64,000 bases of DNA from Afipia sp. (GTDB lineage: Bacteria; Pseudomonadota; Alphaproteobacteria; Rhizobiales; Xanthobacteraceae): NCBI GenBank assembly GCA_030652315.1, contig JAUSAX010000096.1, forward strand, positions 1 to 64,000. Direction: 5' to 3'. This document shows positions 36,666-45,131 of the stretch, piece after piece. The notes under the pieces were generated by a model. The model worked only from the letters and a program-made list of their open reading frames with translations. It did no database searches and had not been told where the DNA came from. The translations under genes and the position numbers were made by a program. Numbering within the stretch: position 1 is the first letter of the stretch; every line of letters begins with the position of its first letter.

Positions 36666-38042
36666 ATGGCGACACTCGGACTGGACCGCGCCTCCTTAAG
36701 CAATCTTCTGACCACGCTGACCGCGCGGGGCCGCAGCCTGCTTGGCCTGTCGAACGGCGCACGTGCGATGTCGCAGGCCGAACTGATCGGGCTCAGCGAA
36801 ACCCTGCTGTCGCGGCGCGGCGAAGCCACCGGCGTCGCGCTCGCCAATACGCTGCTCGCCGGCTATTCCGCCGCGAGCGAAGCTGACCAGCTCGCCTTCC
36901 TCAATGCGCTGGCCGATCTGTTCGGCCCGGACATGGAGGAGTTGAACGCGGCGCTGGCCGCGGTGCGCGACAAGGGCACCTCACCCGACGCCGTCAGCAA
37001 GCTTTTGAAGGCGGCAGAACCGCGCAGGCAGGAACTGATCCGGCGGCTTAATCTCGCGCCGGGCGGCACCGCCTCGCTGGTGCGGATGCGCGAGGCCTTG
37101 CTGGCGCATATCAAGGATCATCCGGCGCTCAAGCATGTCGACAGCGATTTCGTGCATCTGTTTGCGTCGTGGTTCAACAGGGGCTTTCTCGTGCTGCAAC
37201 GGATCGACTGGACAACGCCCGCGAACATTCTGGAAAAGATCATCCGCTACGAGCAGGTGCATGCTATCTCCAACTGGGACGACCTGCGCAGCCGTCTCGC
37301 GCCGTCGGATCGCCGCTGCTATGGCTTCTTCCATCCGCAGCTTGTCGATGAGCCGCTGATCTTCGTCGAGGTCGCGCTGACGCGCGAGAGCCCGGCGGCG
37401 ATCGCGCCGCTGCTCGATCTGACGCGCGCGCCGATCGCCGCGACCGACGCCACCACAGCGGTGTTCTATTCGATTTCGAACACCCAGAAGGGCCTCGGCG
37501 GCATTTCCTTCGGCAACTTCCTGATCAAGCAGGTGGTCGAGGACATCAAACGCGAACTGCCGAATGTGCAGACCTTCGTGACGCTCTCGCCGGTTCCTGG
37601 ATTCGCAGCCTGGCTGAAGCGCGAGCGCGCTGCCGAGAACTCACCGCTGCTCGATGTACCGACGCGCGCCGTACTCGCGGCGCTGGATACGCCGGACTGG
37701 GCCGATGACGCTGAAACGGCCGAACAGGTTAGGAGCGCTCTGCTTCCGCTGGCATCGTACTACTTCATCGAAGCCAAGGGCTCGCGCGGCCATCCGCTCG
37801 ATCCGGTCGCACGTTTTCACCTGGGCAACGGCGCGCAACTAGAGCGGCTGAATTTCCTCGGCGACCGTTCCGAAAAGGGCATGCAGCAATCGCACGGGCT
37901 GATGGTCAACTATCTCTACGCGCTCGACAAGATCGAGGCGAACCACGAAGCCTATGCCGAAAAAGGTCAGGTTGCATCGTCGTCCGCTGTTCGTAAGATA
38001 CTCCCCGTCCGCGCGCTCACGGAGACATCGGCGAGCGCGTAA
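36666..38042 (+). CDS. malonyl-CoA decarboxylase
   Basis: A 458-residue enzyme converting malonyl-CoA to acetyl-CoA and CO2. An N-terminal helical domain (about 60-150) is followed by a GNAT-like catalytic domain with FYSISNTQKGLGGISFGNFL and VTLSPVPGFAAWL, characteristic of the family; the C-terminal region contains HGLMVNYLYAL. In rhizobia the enzyme is linked to malonate use. No malonyl-CoA synthetase or malonate transporter is adjacent, so it stands alone here. Confidence 0.93.
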   Translation: MATLGLDRASLSNLLTTLTARGRSLLGLSNGARAMSQAELIGLSETLLSRRGEATGVALANTLLAGYSAASEADQLAFLNALADLFGPDMEELNAALAAVRDKGTSPDAVSKLLKAAEPRRQELIRRLNLAPGGTASLVRMREALLAHIKDHPALKHVDSDFVHLFASWFNRGFLVLQRIDWTTPANILEKIIRYEQVHAISNWDDLRSRLAPSDRRCYGFFHPQLVDEPLIFVEVALTRESPAAIAPLLDLTRAPIAATDATTAVFYSISNTQKGLGGISFGNFLIKQVVEDIKRELPNVQTFVTLSPVPGFAAWLKRERAAENSPLLDVPTRAVLAALDTPDWADDAETAEQVRSALLPLASYYFIEAKGSRGHPLDPVARFHLGNGAQLERLNFLGDRSEKGMQQSHGLMVNYLYALDKIEANHEAYAEKGQVASSSAVRKILPVRALTETSASA

Positions 38043-38072
38043 CATTCTTCCATCAATGCAGGGAGACGCGCC

Positions 38073-38990
38073 ATGAGCTGGATGCCATCAAACGATCCGA
38101 TCCTCGGCGATCCGCAGACCTGCGACGCGCTCGAACTCATCATCGTGCCGCGCACCCGCGACCTCGGCGACGGCTTTGCCGTGCGCCGCGCGCTGCCGCA
38201 CGGCAAGCGGCAGATGGTCGGGCCTTTCATTTTCTTCGATCACTTCGGTCCGGTGCAGTTCGTCGCCGGCAAGGGCATGGACGTGCGCCCGCATCCGCAT
38301 ATCGGGCTCGCCACCGTCACGTATCTGTTCGACGGCAGCATCATGCACCGTGACAGCGAGGGCAATATTCAGGAAATCCAGCCCGGCGCCATGAACCTGA
38401 TGACCGCCGGTCGCGGCATCGCCCATTCCGAACGTACACCCGATGTACCGCGCGCCAATGGCCAGCAGATGCTCGGCCTGCAAAGCTGGATCGCGCTGCC
38501 GGTCGGCAAGGAGGAGATCGCCCCGTCGTTTCAGCATTTCGCCGCCGCCACGCTGCCGGAAGTCCACGACACCGGCTTCAAGGCGCGCATCATCGCAGGG
38601 TCATCGTTCGGCGTGAAATCGCCGGTCGATATGGTCTCGGAGTGGTTCTATACTGAAGTGGCGCTGGACGAAGGCATGCGAGTGCCCCTCGACGCCGATC
38701 ATGAAGAGCGCGCGATCTATGTCGTCGATGGCGAGATCGAAATCGCCGGCGAGAAATTCGAAGGCCCGCGGCTGCTGATCTTCCGCCCCGGCGACCGCAT
38801 CACCGTGAAGGCGACACGCCGCGCGCGGATGATGTTCTTAGGGGGAGCTGCGCTGGAAGGCCCCCGCCACATCTGGTGGAACTTCGTCTCGTCGAGCAAG
38901 GAGCGTATCGAGGAGGCCAAGGCCGACTGGAAAGCCGGGCGTTTCGCCCATGTGCCGAACGAACACGAGTTCATTCCGCTGCCGGAATAA
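38073..38990 (+). CDS. pirin family protein
   Basis: A bicupin protein of 305 residues. The N-terminal cupin has the metal-binding pattern HPHIGLATVTYLFDGSIMHRD and the glutamate of AHSERTP. The second cupin (about 175-260) is present. Pirins bind iron or another metal; some act as quercetin dioxygenases, others as regulators. It is 30 bases after the malonyl-CoA decarboxylase gene, so probably co-transcribed. Confidence 0.9.
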   Translation: MSWMPSNDPILGDPQTCDALELIIVPRTRDLGDGFAVRRALPHGKRQMVGPFIFFDHFGPVQFVAGKGMDVRPHPHIGLATVTYLFDGSIMHRDSEGNIQEIQPGAMNLMTAGRGIAHSERTPDVPRANGQQMLGLQSWIALPVGKEEIAPSFQHFAAATLPEVHDTGFKARIIAGSSFGVKSPVDMVSEWFYTEVALDEGMRVPLDADHEERAIYVVDGEIEIAGEKFEGPRLLIFRPGDRITVKATRRARMMFLGGAALEGPRHIWWNFVSSSKERIEEAKADWKAGRFAHVPNEHEFIPLPE

Positions 38991-39056
38991 GAACCTGCTT
39001 TTCCGTTTTGAGCGTGACCTGATCCATGTTTATTGAATCGAAATCCAACCCCGTTC

Positions 39057-39115
39057 GTCCCCGCGAAAGCGGGGACCCACGTTCTTGAAGTGCTGGATTC
39101 CCGCTTTCGCGGGAA
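39057..39115. repeat. two GC-rich mini-hairpins (REP-like)
   Basis: The first hairpin is GTCCCCGC-GAAA-GCGGGGAC (39057-39076), a perfect 8-bp stem with a GAAA tetraloop. The second is TTCCCGC-TTTC-GCGGGAA (39098-39115). The two have related stems in opposite orientation, as in a REP doublet. The core matches the element at 18609-18733. It lies between the convergent pirin and SDR genes. Confidence 0.75.
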
Positions 39116-39155
39116 TGAGCGGAGAGAATGCGTTTCAATTTCGGCGGATCACACT

Positions 39156-39935
39156 CTAGAACGCCGTGTAACCGCCGTCGATCAGAATGGTGTCGGCGGT
39201 GTGATACGACGACGCCTTGCTCATCAGGTAGACGGCGATGCCGCCGAAGTCTGACGGCTCCCCGAAACGGCGCACCGGGATGCGCGGCATGACGTTGGCG
39301 ACGAACTTGTCGTTGGCCATGATCCCCGCTGTCATGTCGCTCTTGATCCAGCCCGGCAGAATGGCATTCGCGGTAACGCCATGGCGCGCCAGTTCGACCG
39401 CGAGCGCCCGAACCAGCGCGTTGATGGCCGACTTGGTCGCGGCATAGTGCTCGTTGCGCGCGGTGCCGAACAGCGAGGCAAGGCTTGACGTCGCCACCAG
39501 CCGCCCGAAGGCATCACCGCCCGCCGCCCGCTCGGTCATGTGCCGCGCCGCAGCCTGAAACACGTGAAACACGCCGTCGAGATTGGTGGCGAACATCTTG
39601 CGCCAGTCTTCTTCGGTGCGATCGATAAAGGCATGCCGTCCGCCGCCGCCGATCCCGGCATTGGCGAAACAGCCGTCGACGCGGCCGAATGCGTCGAGCG
39701 TGGCTTTCATCGCAGCCTTCACCGATGCGGCGTCGGTGACGTCGCAAACGCGCGCCTCGGCCTTCCCGCCCTTGCTGATGATCGAAGCAACGGCCTGCGC
39801 ATTCTTGTCGGCATTGCGGCCCCAGATCGACACCGTGCCGCCCGCCTCGGCCAGCGCCTGCGCGATGCCGAGACCAATGCCGCCATTGCCGCCGGTCACC
39901 ACCGCCACACGGCCGCTCAGATCGAAAATGCTCAT
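39156..39935 (-). CDS. SDR family oxidoreductase
   Basis: A classical short-chain dehydrogenase of 259 residues. The cofactor motif is TGGNGGIGLG, NAGIGGG follows, the catalytic Ser is in VATSSLAS and the YxxxK motif is YAATK. The C-terminal part resembles gluconate 5-dehydrogenase or 3-oxoacyl reductases, so the substrate is open. The ATG at 39935 fits the family start; an in-frame extension to 39974 is less likely. It is divergent from the enoyl-CoA hydratase gene. Confidence 0.9.
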   Translation of the reverse strand: MSIFDLSGRVAVVTGGNGGIGLGIAQALAEAGGTVSIWGRNADKNAQAVASIISKGGKAEARVCDVTDAASVKAAMKATLDAFGRVDGCFANAGIGGGGRHAFIDRTEEDWRKMFATNLDGVFHVFQAAARHMTERAAGGDAFGRLVATSSLASLFGTARNEHYAATKSAINALVRALAVELARHGVTANAILPGWIKSDMTAGIMANDKFVANVMPRIPVRRFGEPSDFGGIAVYLMSKASSYHTADTILIDGGYTAF

Positions 39936-40193
39936 GTCCGTTTCGTCTCCCGTTGCGTTACTTGGCCGCGACATTGGCCAATTGGCCTCGCAAAATCAAA
40001 CGCTCAGCCGCTGCTTATCCGGCTCTTTCGCCATGCGGAATAAATGTTCGCAGCGCATGGCAGCCCCGAAACTGTAACGGCGTCATCGCGCGCCGTTTAC
40101 AGCCCATTCGGTTTCCGGAATAGTCGCGGTGAAACGCACGCGGCAGAACCTGCCGGACGCGGCGATCAATCAAACCCATCAAGCGAGGAACGC

Positions 40194-40985
40194 ATGCAGT
40201 TCAAACATTGCCGACTGGAATTCGACGGACCGGTCGCGACACTTGTGCTCGATCATCCGGAAGTCATGAACGCGGTTTCGATGGACATGCTCGCCGGTCT
40301 GACCGAGGCGATGGATGCGATCGACGAGAAGCGCGACGAGATCCGCTGCCTCGTCGTCACCGGCGCGGGCAAGGCGTTCTGCACCGGCGCCAATCTTCAG
40401 GGCCGCAACGACACCAGCGGCAAGCGCTCCAACGCCGGCACATCGCTGGAAACCGGATTCCATCCGTTCCTGCGCCGCCTGCGCAACCTGCATTGTCCGA
40501 TCGTCAGCTCGGTGAATGGACCGGCTGCGGGCGCCGGCATGAGCATCGCGCTGATGGGCGATCTCATCCTGTGCGCGCGGTCATCGTATTTTCTGCAGGC
40601 GTTCCGGCGCATCGGCCTGGTGCCGGACTGCGGATCGACCTGGATCCTGCCGCGCCTGATCGGCAAGGCCCGCTCGGTCGAATTGTCATTGATGGGCGAA
40701 CGGCTCCCCGCCGAGAAGGCGCTGGAATGGGGGCTGATCAACCGTGTGGTGGACGATGCAGCGTTGGCCGAGGAAACCAAGAAGCTTGCGCACGATCTGG
40801 CCAACGGTCCCACCGTGGCGCTGTCGCTGATCCGCCGCCTGTACTGGGAGAGCGAGAGCAATTCGTTCGAGGAGCAGCTCGATCTCGAGCAGCAATTCCA
40901 GCGCGTCGCCGGCCGCAGCGAGGACTTCAAGGAAGGCGTCGGCGCGTTTCTCGAAAAGCGCCCGGCCAAATTCAAGGGACGCTGA
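40194..40985 (+). CDS. enoyl-CoA hydratase/isomerase family protein
   Basis: A crotonase-fold enzyme of 263 residues. The oxyanion-hole segments are present (VTGAGKAFCTGANLQG; SVNGPAAGAGMSIALMGD). The segment RIGLVPDCGSTWILPRLIG at the second catalytic position carries Asp-Cys-Gly instead of the Glu-rich hydratase version, so an isomerase activity or one on an unusual substrate is possible. The ATG at 40194 follows AGCGAGGA. A good terminator follows. Confidence 0.9.
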   Translation: MQFKHCRLEFDGPVATLVLDHPEVMNAVSMDMLAGLTEAMDAIDEKRDEIRCLVVTGAGKAFCTGANLQGRNDTSGKRSNAGTSLETGFHPFLRRLRNLHCPIVSSVNGPAAGAGMSIALMGDLILCARSSYFLQAFRRIGLVPDCGSTWILPRLIGKARSVELSLMGERLPAEKALEWGLINRVVDDAALAEETKKLAHDLANGPTVALSLIRRLYWESESNSFEEQLDLEQQFQRVAGRSEDFKEGVGAFLEKRPAKFKGR

Positions 40986-41018
40986 GAGCCGCTTAAGGTT
41001 CTGCTGCCTGCAAGATGA

Positions 41019-41050
41019 AAGCCGCGCCGGCAACGACGCGGCTTTTTTTC
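41019..41050 (+). terminator. rho-independent terminator after the enoyl-CoA hydratase gene
   Basis: AAGCCGCG (41019-41026) pairs with CGCGGCTT (41037-41044), and the stem runs into a tract of seven T. It lies 34 bases after the stop. Confidence 0.9.
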
Positions 41051-41177
41051 AATTATTGACATCCGCGCTTCTCATTCCGCGCAAATACCTTTTAGCCGAA
41101 CGACTGTCACAAAAATCTCTTTTACGCCTGCGTTGCCGTCGTCTAGGACAGGCAGCCTCCATCAATGGACAACCCGC

Positions 41178-43388
41178 GTGGCTTTCCCCTCCGCCAACCC
41201 CGTTCCGAGCCCGAACGTAAAGCTTCGCCAGTGGTTGAACGATATTTTCGCCAGCGCCGCGCCTGCCGTCCTCACCGTATCCTTCGGACTCTCCTATTCA
41301 GTGCTGATCTTTAGCGGTCCTCTCATTCCGTATCTGCCGTATGGAATCGCTGCGACCTTCACCGCGACTGCGGTGATCGCCGTGGTGATCGCGCTGGGCA
41401 GCACCTTTCCCTTTGCTGTGGGCGCCCCTGAAACCTCCACGGCGGCAGTCACCGGCATTCTGGCCGCATCGCTCGTGGAGCACATCGCGGCGACCGATCC
41501 CTCGGCGCAGCTTCTCGGCCCGGTGCTGCTGACGCTCTCCGCCGCCACGATCATCACCGGGCTTGTGCTGTGCAGCATGGGTCTCACCCGGATCGGCCGC
41601 GCGATCCGATACGTGCCTTATCCGGTGATCGGCGGATTTCTCGGCACGACGGCGCTCCTGATCACGCTCGGCGGAGTTCGGGTCATTACAGACCGCCCTC
41701 TGCGGTTCGACACGCTCGCCTCGTTCGCAAATCCCATGACGATGTACGAGCTCCTCGCAGGGGCTGCATTGGCATTTACGATCTATCTGATCTGGCATCG
41801 TTCCCGTAATCCGCTCGCGCTTCCGGCGATCCTGATCGGTGGCATTGTGGTGGCTCACATCGCCTTCCATATCGCGGGTATCTCGCTGGAGCAGGCGCAG
41901 GCGCTCGGCTGGACCTTTCAGTCGCCGCCGCGCGCCAGCCTGACAACACCATGGCATCTGAGCGATATCGAGAACTATCCGTGGCAGGCGCTGCCGGGGC
42001 TGGTCGGAAATCTCATTGCAGTGATTTTCGTCACCGCTATCAGCACGCTGTTCAACACCACGGGCCTTGAGGTTGCCACCGGCCGCGAAGCAAATCTCGA
42101 GCGCGAACTGACTGTCGCAGGAACAGCCAATATCCTGTCGGGATTTTTCGGCGGTTATGCGGGATGTATCTCTCTCAGCCGGTCGCTGCTCAACACCAAC
42201 GGCGGCGCGACGGGCCGCATCTCGGGGCTGACGGTGGCCGCCGTCGCGATCCTCATGCTGGTGGCTGACCCTGCGCTGCTGAGCTACATGCCCAAGTTTA
42301 TTCTCGGCGGTTTGCTGATCTATCTCGGAATCGATCAGCTCAATCGCTGGATCATTGAATCGCGACGCCGGCTTTCGACCACTGAATACCTGTCGCTCCT
42401 CGCGATCATTTTCATCATCATGACCTGGGGGTTCATCGCCGGCGTTCTGATCGGAATCGTGATCGGCTGCGCGACCTTCGCCCTGAGTGCGTCGCGCATC
42501 AGCTCCATCAAATTCGGCTTCAACGGAGCGGAGTATCGCAGTTCGCTCGACCGTTCGCGGCAGGACCTCGCGCTGCTGAGCGCTCACGGAAAGGAAATCC
42601 ACGGACTCAACCTGCAGAGCTATTTGTTCTTCGGATCAGCTAACCGCCTCTACCAGCACGTCCGGGCGCTGTTGCAGCACCATCCCGAATGCCGGTATCT
42701 GGTGTTCGATTTCAAACTCGTGACCGGCATCGATTCATCCGCCGCCTACAGCTTCGCCCAGATCCGGCGCTCGGCACTCGAAAGCGGCGTCAAACTGGTT
42801 CTCGTCAATCTGGCGCCGGCAACCGAGAAAATGCTGCGCTCAGGAGAGTTTCTGTCCGGCGACATCCTGGTGATGCCGGAGCTCGATCATGCCTTGGAAT
42901 GGTGTGAGAACGAAATCATCGCCCGGCACAGCGGACTCGAGCAGGAAGAAGGCGATCTGCAGAGCTGGTTCGCCAGCATCCTCGGCAGCGAACACAATGC
43001 CACCGAACTGGCCCGGCACTGCGAGCGTATCGAGATTGGCGCGCTTGAAATCATCGCCCGCGCGGGCGAGCCGGCCGACTCCATGCTGTTTATTCTGAAC
43101 GGCCGTGTCGGCGTGACTGTCGATGCTGGCGACGGCCGCACCACGCGGGTCCGAAGTCTCGGGCGTCGAACAACGGTCGGAGAAATGGGGTTGGTTTCAC
43201 GCCAACCGCGAAGCGCCACGATCCATGCCGAAATCGACAGCGTTCTTTATGTGCTGCGCGCTGACGCCTTCGACGCGATTACAGCGCAGAATCCGCAACT
43301 CGGCCAAAAGCTTTTGACCTACTTCATGTCGGTGATGGCCGAACGGCTTGCTTTCGCGAGCCGTATGATCGGCGCGCTACGCCGTTAA
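41178..43388 (+). CDS. SulP family anion transporter fused to STAS and cyclic-nucleotide-binding domains
   Basis: A membrane protein of about 736 residues. A SulP/SLC26 transporter core covers about 20-420 (FGLSYSVLIFSGPLIPYLPYG; FGGYAGCISLSRSLLNTNGG). A STAS domain follows (FDFKLVTGIDSSAAYSFAQI), then a C-terminal cNMP-binding-like domain (GEPADSMLFILNGRVGVTVD; TTVGEMGLVSRQPRSATIHA). The start is uncertain: GTG at 41178 is preferred, and a TTG at 41133 would add 15 residues. A perfect -35 TTGACA lies at 41056-41061. The transported anion may be sulfate, bicarbonate or a dicarboxylate; the nucleotide domain suggests direct control of transport. Confidence 0.9.
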   Translation: MAFPSANPVPSPNVKLRQWLNDIFASAAPAVLTVSFGLSYSVLIFSGPLIPYLPYGIAATFTATAVIAVVIALGSTFPFAVGAPETSTAAVTGILAASLVEHIAATDPSAQLLGPVLLTLSAATIITGLVLCSMGLTRIGRAIRYVPYPVIGGFLGTTALLITLGGVRVITDRPLRFDTLASFANPMTMYELLAGAALAFTIYLIWHRSRNPLALPAILIGGIVVAHIAFHIAGISLEQAQALGWTFQSPPRASLTTPWHLSDIENYPWQALPGLVGNLIAVIFVTAISTLFNTTGLEVATGREANLERELTVAGTANILSGFFGGYAGCISLSRSLLNTNGGATGRISGLTVAAVAILMLVADPALLSYMPKFILGGLLIYLGIDQLNRWIIESRRRLSTTEYLSLLAIIFIIMTWGFIAGVLIGIVIGCATFALSASRISSIKFGFNGAEYRSSLDRSRQDLALLSAHGKEIHGLNLQSYLFFGSANRLYQHVRALLQHHPECRYLVFDFKLVTGIDSSAAYSFAQIRRSALESGVKLVLVNLAPATEKMLRSGEFLSGDILVMPELDHALEWCENEIIARHSGLEQEEGDLQSWFASILGSEHNATELARHCERIEIGALEIIARAGEPADSMLFILNGRVGVTVDAGDGRTTRVRSLGRRTTVGEMGLVSRQPRSATIHAEIDSVLYVLRADAFDAITAQNPQLGQKLLTYFMSVMAERLAFASRMIGALRR

Positions 43389-43419
43389 CACCGCAACTTT
43401 CAATCGAGCCGCGGCAGGA

Positions 43420-43749
43420 TCAGGCCACGTGGCTCAAATAGGCTTCGCGGCGGCCGAGCATACGCTCCGCGGCAATCTTGGCCTCCTCACGGGTCGACGT
43501 TGCGAAGGTGCGATACTCCAGATCGAGGGACGTCACCGAATCGCGTTTGCCGAACCACGAGCTGAATGATTTGGGTCCCGAGGTAATGGACGACAGCGCG
43601 TGAGCGATGTTGTCGGCAGCCTCGAATGCGAACAGCGCGCCGGACGATGCGTGCCTGACCTCGAAAATCCCCGGTCCGATCGGTGCTTCCAGCCTCTCGC
43701 CCCGCACGGCCTTCGGATAACGTTTCCACTCGCTCCAGGTCGTAATCAT
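43420..43749 (-). CDS. hypothetical protein
   Basis: A 109-residue soluble protein that I do not recognise. It begins MITTWSEWKRYPKAVRG, has a GPGIFEVRHASSGALFAFE segment that looks like paired strands, and a helical C-terminal part rich in Glu, Arg and Ala. No signal peptide or membrane segment is visible. It converges with the SulP gene and its coding bias looks normal. Confidence 0.6.
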   Translation of the reverse strand: MITTWSEWKRYPKAVRGERLEAPIGPGIFEVRHASSGALFAFEAADNIAHALSSITSGPKSFSSWFGKRDSVTSLDLEYRTFATSTREEAKIAAERMLGRREAYLSHVA

Positions 43750-44002
43750 GGTGTCCTTCCGCCGCGCCGTGCGCGGTACTCCTACACATAGTCATTCGTT
43801 GCCCGCACAGCGGGGAAAAATTCCAACGACCATGGCTGGCAAATGGTTCCAGCCAAAAAGTGTCATCCCCCATATGGATGCGGGGACGGCGGCTTCAATA
43901 ACCATCGCGGTTAACGGAAGCTCACTCGATCGTGAACGATTGGCGCACCGGCAGCCCCGGCCATGACGGACTGATCGGCAGAGAGGTCGTTAACTGGTCG
44001 AT

Positions 44003-45004
44003 CTAGACCGGCAGGCCCGCCGCCTGCGCCAGCGTCTTCAGCGAAGCCTGCGGCCGCGCACCGATATGCTGGATCACCTCGGCGGCGGCGAGCGCCCCAA
44101 GCTTTCCGCACTGCTCATGGCCGAGACCACGCACGATGCCGAACAGGAATCCCGCCGCGAACAGGTCGCCCGCGCCCGTGGTGTCCACCACCTGCTTCAC
44201 CGGAAACGCCGGAACCGCCGTCACCTTGTCTTTCGCAGCAACCACGCAGCCCTTTTCGCTGCGGGTGACCACAGCGAGTTGAGCATCGTTGCGCAACTGC
44301 GCCAGCGCCTGGTCGAAATCATCCGTTTGGTAAAGCGAGGTCAGTTCGGCCTCGTTGGCGAACACCAGATCGACCGTCTTGGTCCGGATCAGATCGAGAA
44401 ACTCGTCGCGGTAACGGCCGACGCAAAAGGCGTCCGATAGTGTCAGCGCCACGCTGCGCTTGTTGTCGTGAGCAATCTTCGAGGCCTTGAGAAATGCCTC
44501 CTTCGCATTGGCAGGATCCCACAGGTACCCTTCGAGATAGACAATCGAAGAGGCCGCGATCTGTGCCGGATCGATGTCGGCGGGCGACAGGTCCTGCGCC
44601 GCGCCGAGATAGGTGTTCATGGTGCGCTCGCCGTCCGGCGTCACCAGGATGTAAGAACATCCGGTGGCTGGGCCGTCCGTCGCGGCAACCGTCGTGAACG
44701 CGACGTTCGCCGCGCGAATATCGTGGCTGTACATGCGGCCGATCTGGTCGTCCTTGACCTTGCCGACATACGCCGCCTTCGCGCCAAAACCGGCCACACC
44801 GAAAATCGTGTTCGCCGCCGAGCCGCCGGACATCTCGATGGCAGGGCCCATGGCCGCATAGACCGCGGCGGCGCGCGCCTCGTCGATCAGCGCCATCGAG
44901 CCCTTGGCCATGCCGTGCTGGCCGAGAAATGCGTCGTCGGTCTGCACCAGAATATCGAAGATGGCGTTGCCGATCCCGAGAACGTCGTATGTCGCTGCGG
45001 TCAT
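44003..45004 (-). CDS. PfkB family carbohydrate kinase, adenosine kinase type
   Basis: A 333-residue kinase. The N-terminal substrate region is GIGNAIFDILVQTDDAFL, the first PfkB signature includes GGSAANTIFGVAGFGAKAAY, and the C-terminal catalytic motif is DTTGAGDLFAAGFLFG with the catalytic Asp in GAGD. The closest known group is alphaproteobacterial adenosine kinase (phosphorylates adenosine to AMP). The ATG at 45004 is used. It is divergent from murJ. Confidence 0.92.
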   Translation of the reverse strand: MTAATYDVLGIGNAIFDILVQTDDAFLGQHGMAKGSMALIDEARAAAVYAAMGPAIEMSGGSAANTIFGVAGFGAKAAYVGKVKDDQIGRMYSHDIRAANVAFTTVAATDGPATGCSYILVTPDGERTMNTYLGAAQDLSPADIDPAQIAASSIVYLEGYLWDPANAKEAFLKASKIAHDNKRSVALTLSDAFCVGRYRDEFLDLIRTKTVDLVFANEAELTSLYQTDDFDQALAQLRNDAQLAVVTRSEKGCVVAAKDKVTAVPAFPVKQVVDTTGAGDLFAAGFLFGIVRGLGHEQCGKLGALAAAEVIQHIGARPQASLKTLAQAAGLPV

Positions 45005-45131
45005 TAATGATAATCCTGCTGGGCGGGGGCCGGAACCGGCAAAAGCTGGTAATTCATGGGGGCCATGAAGGTCCGGCGACCTATCACGACAATGCGCCCG
45101 CCAGCAAGCATGTGATCCGCAGAATAGTTCG

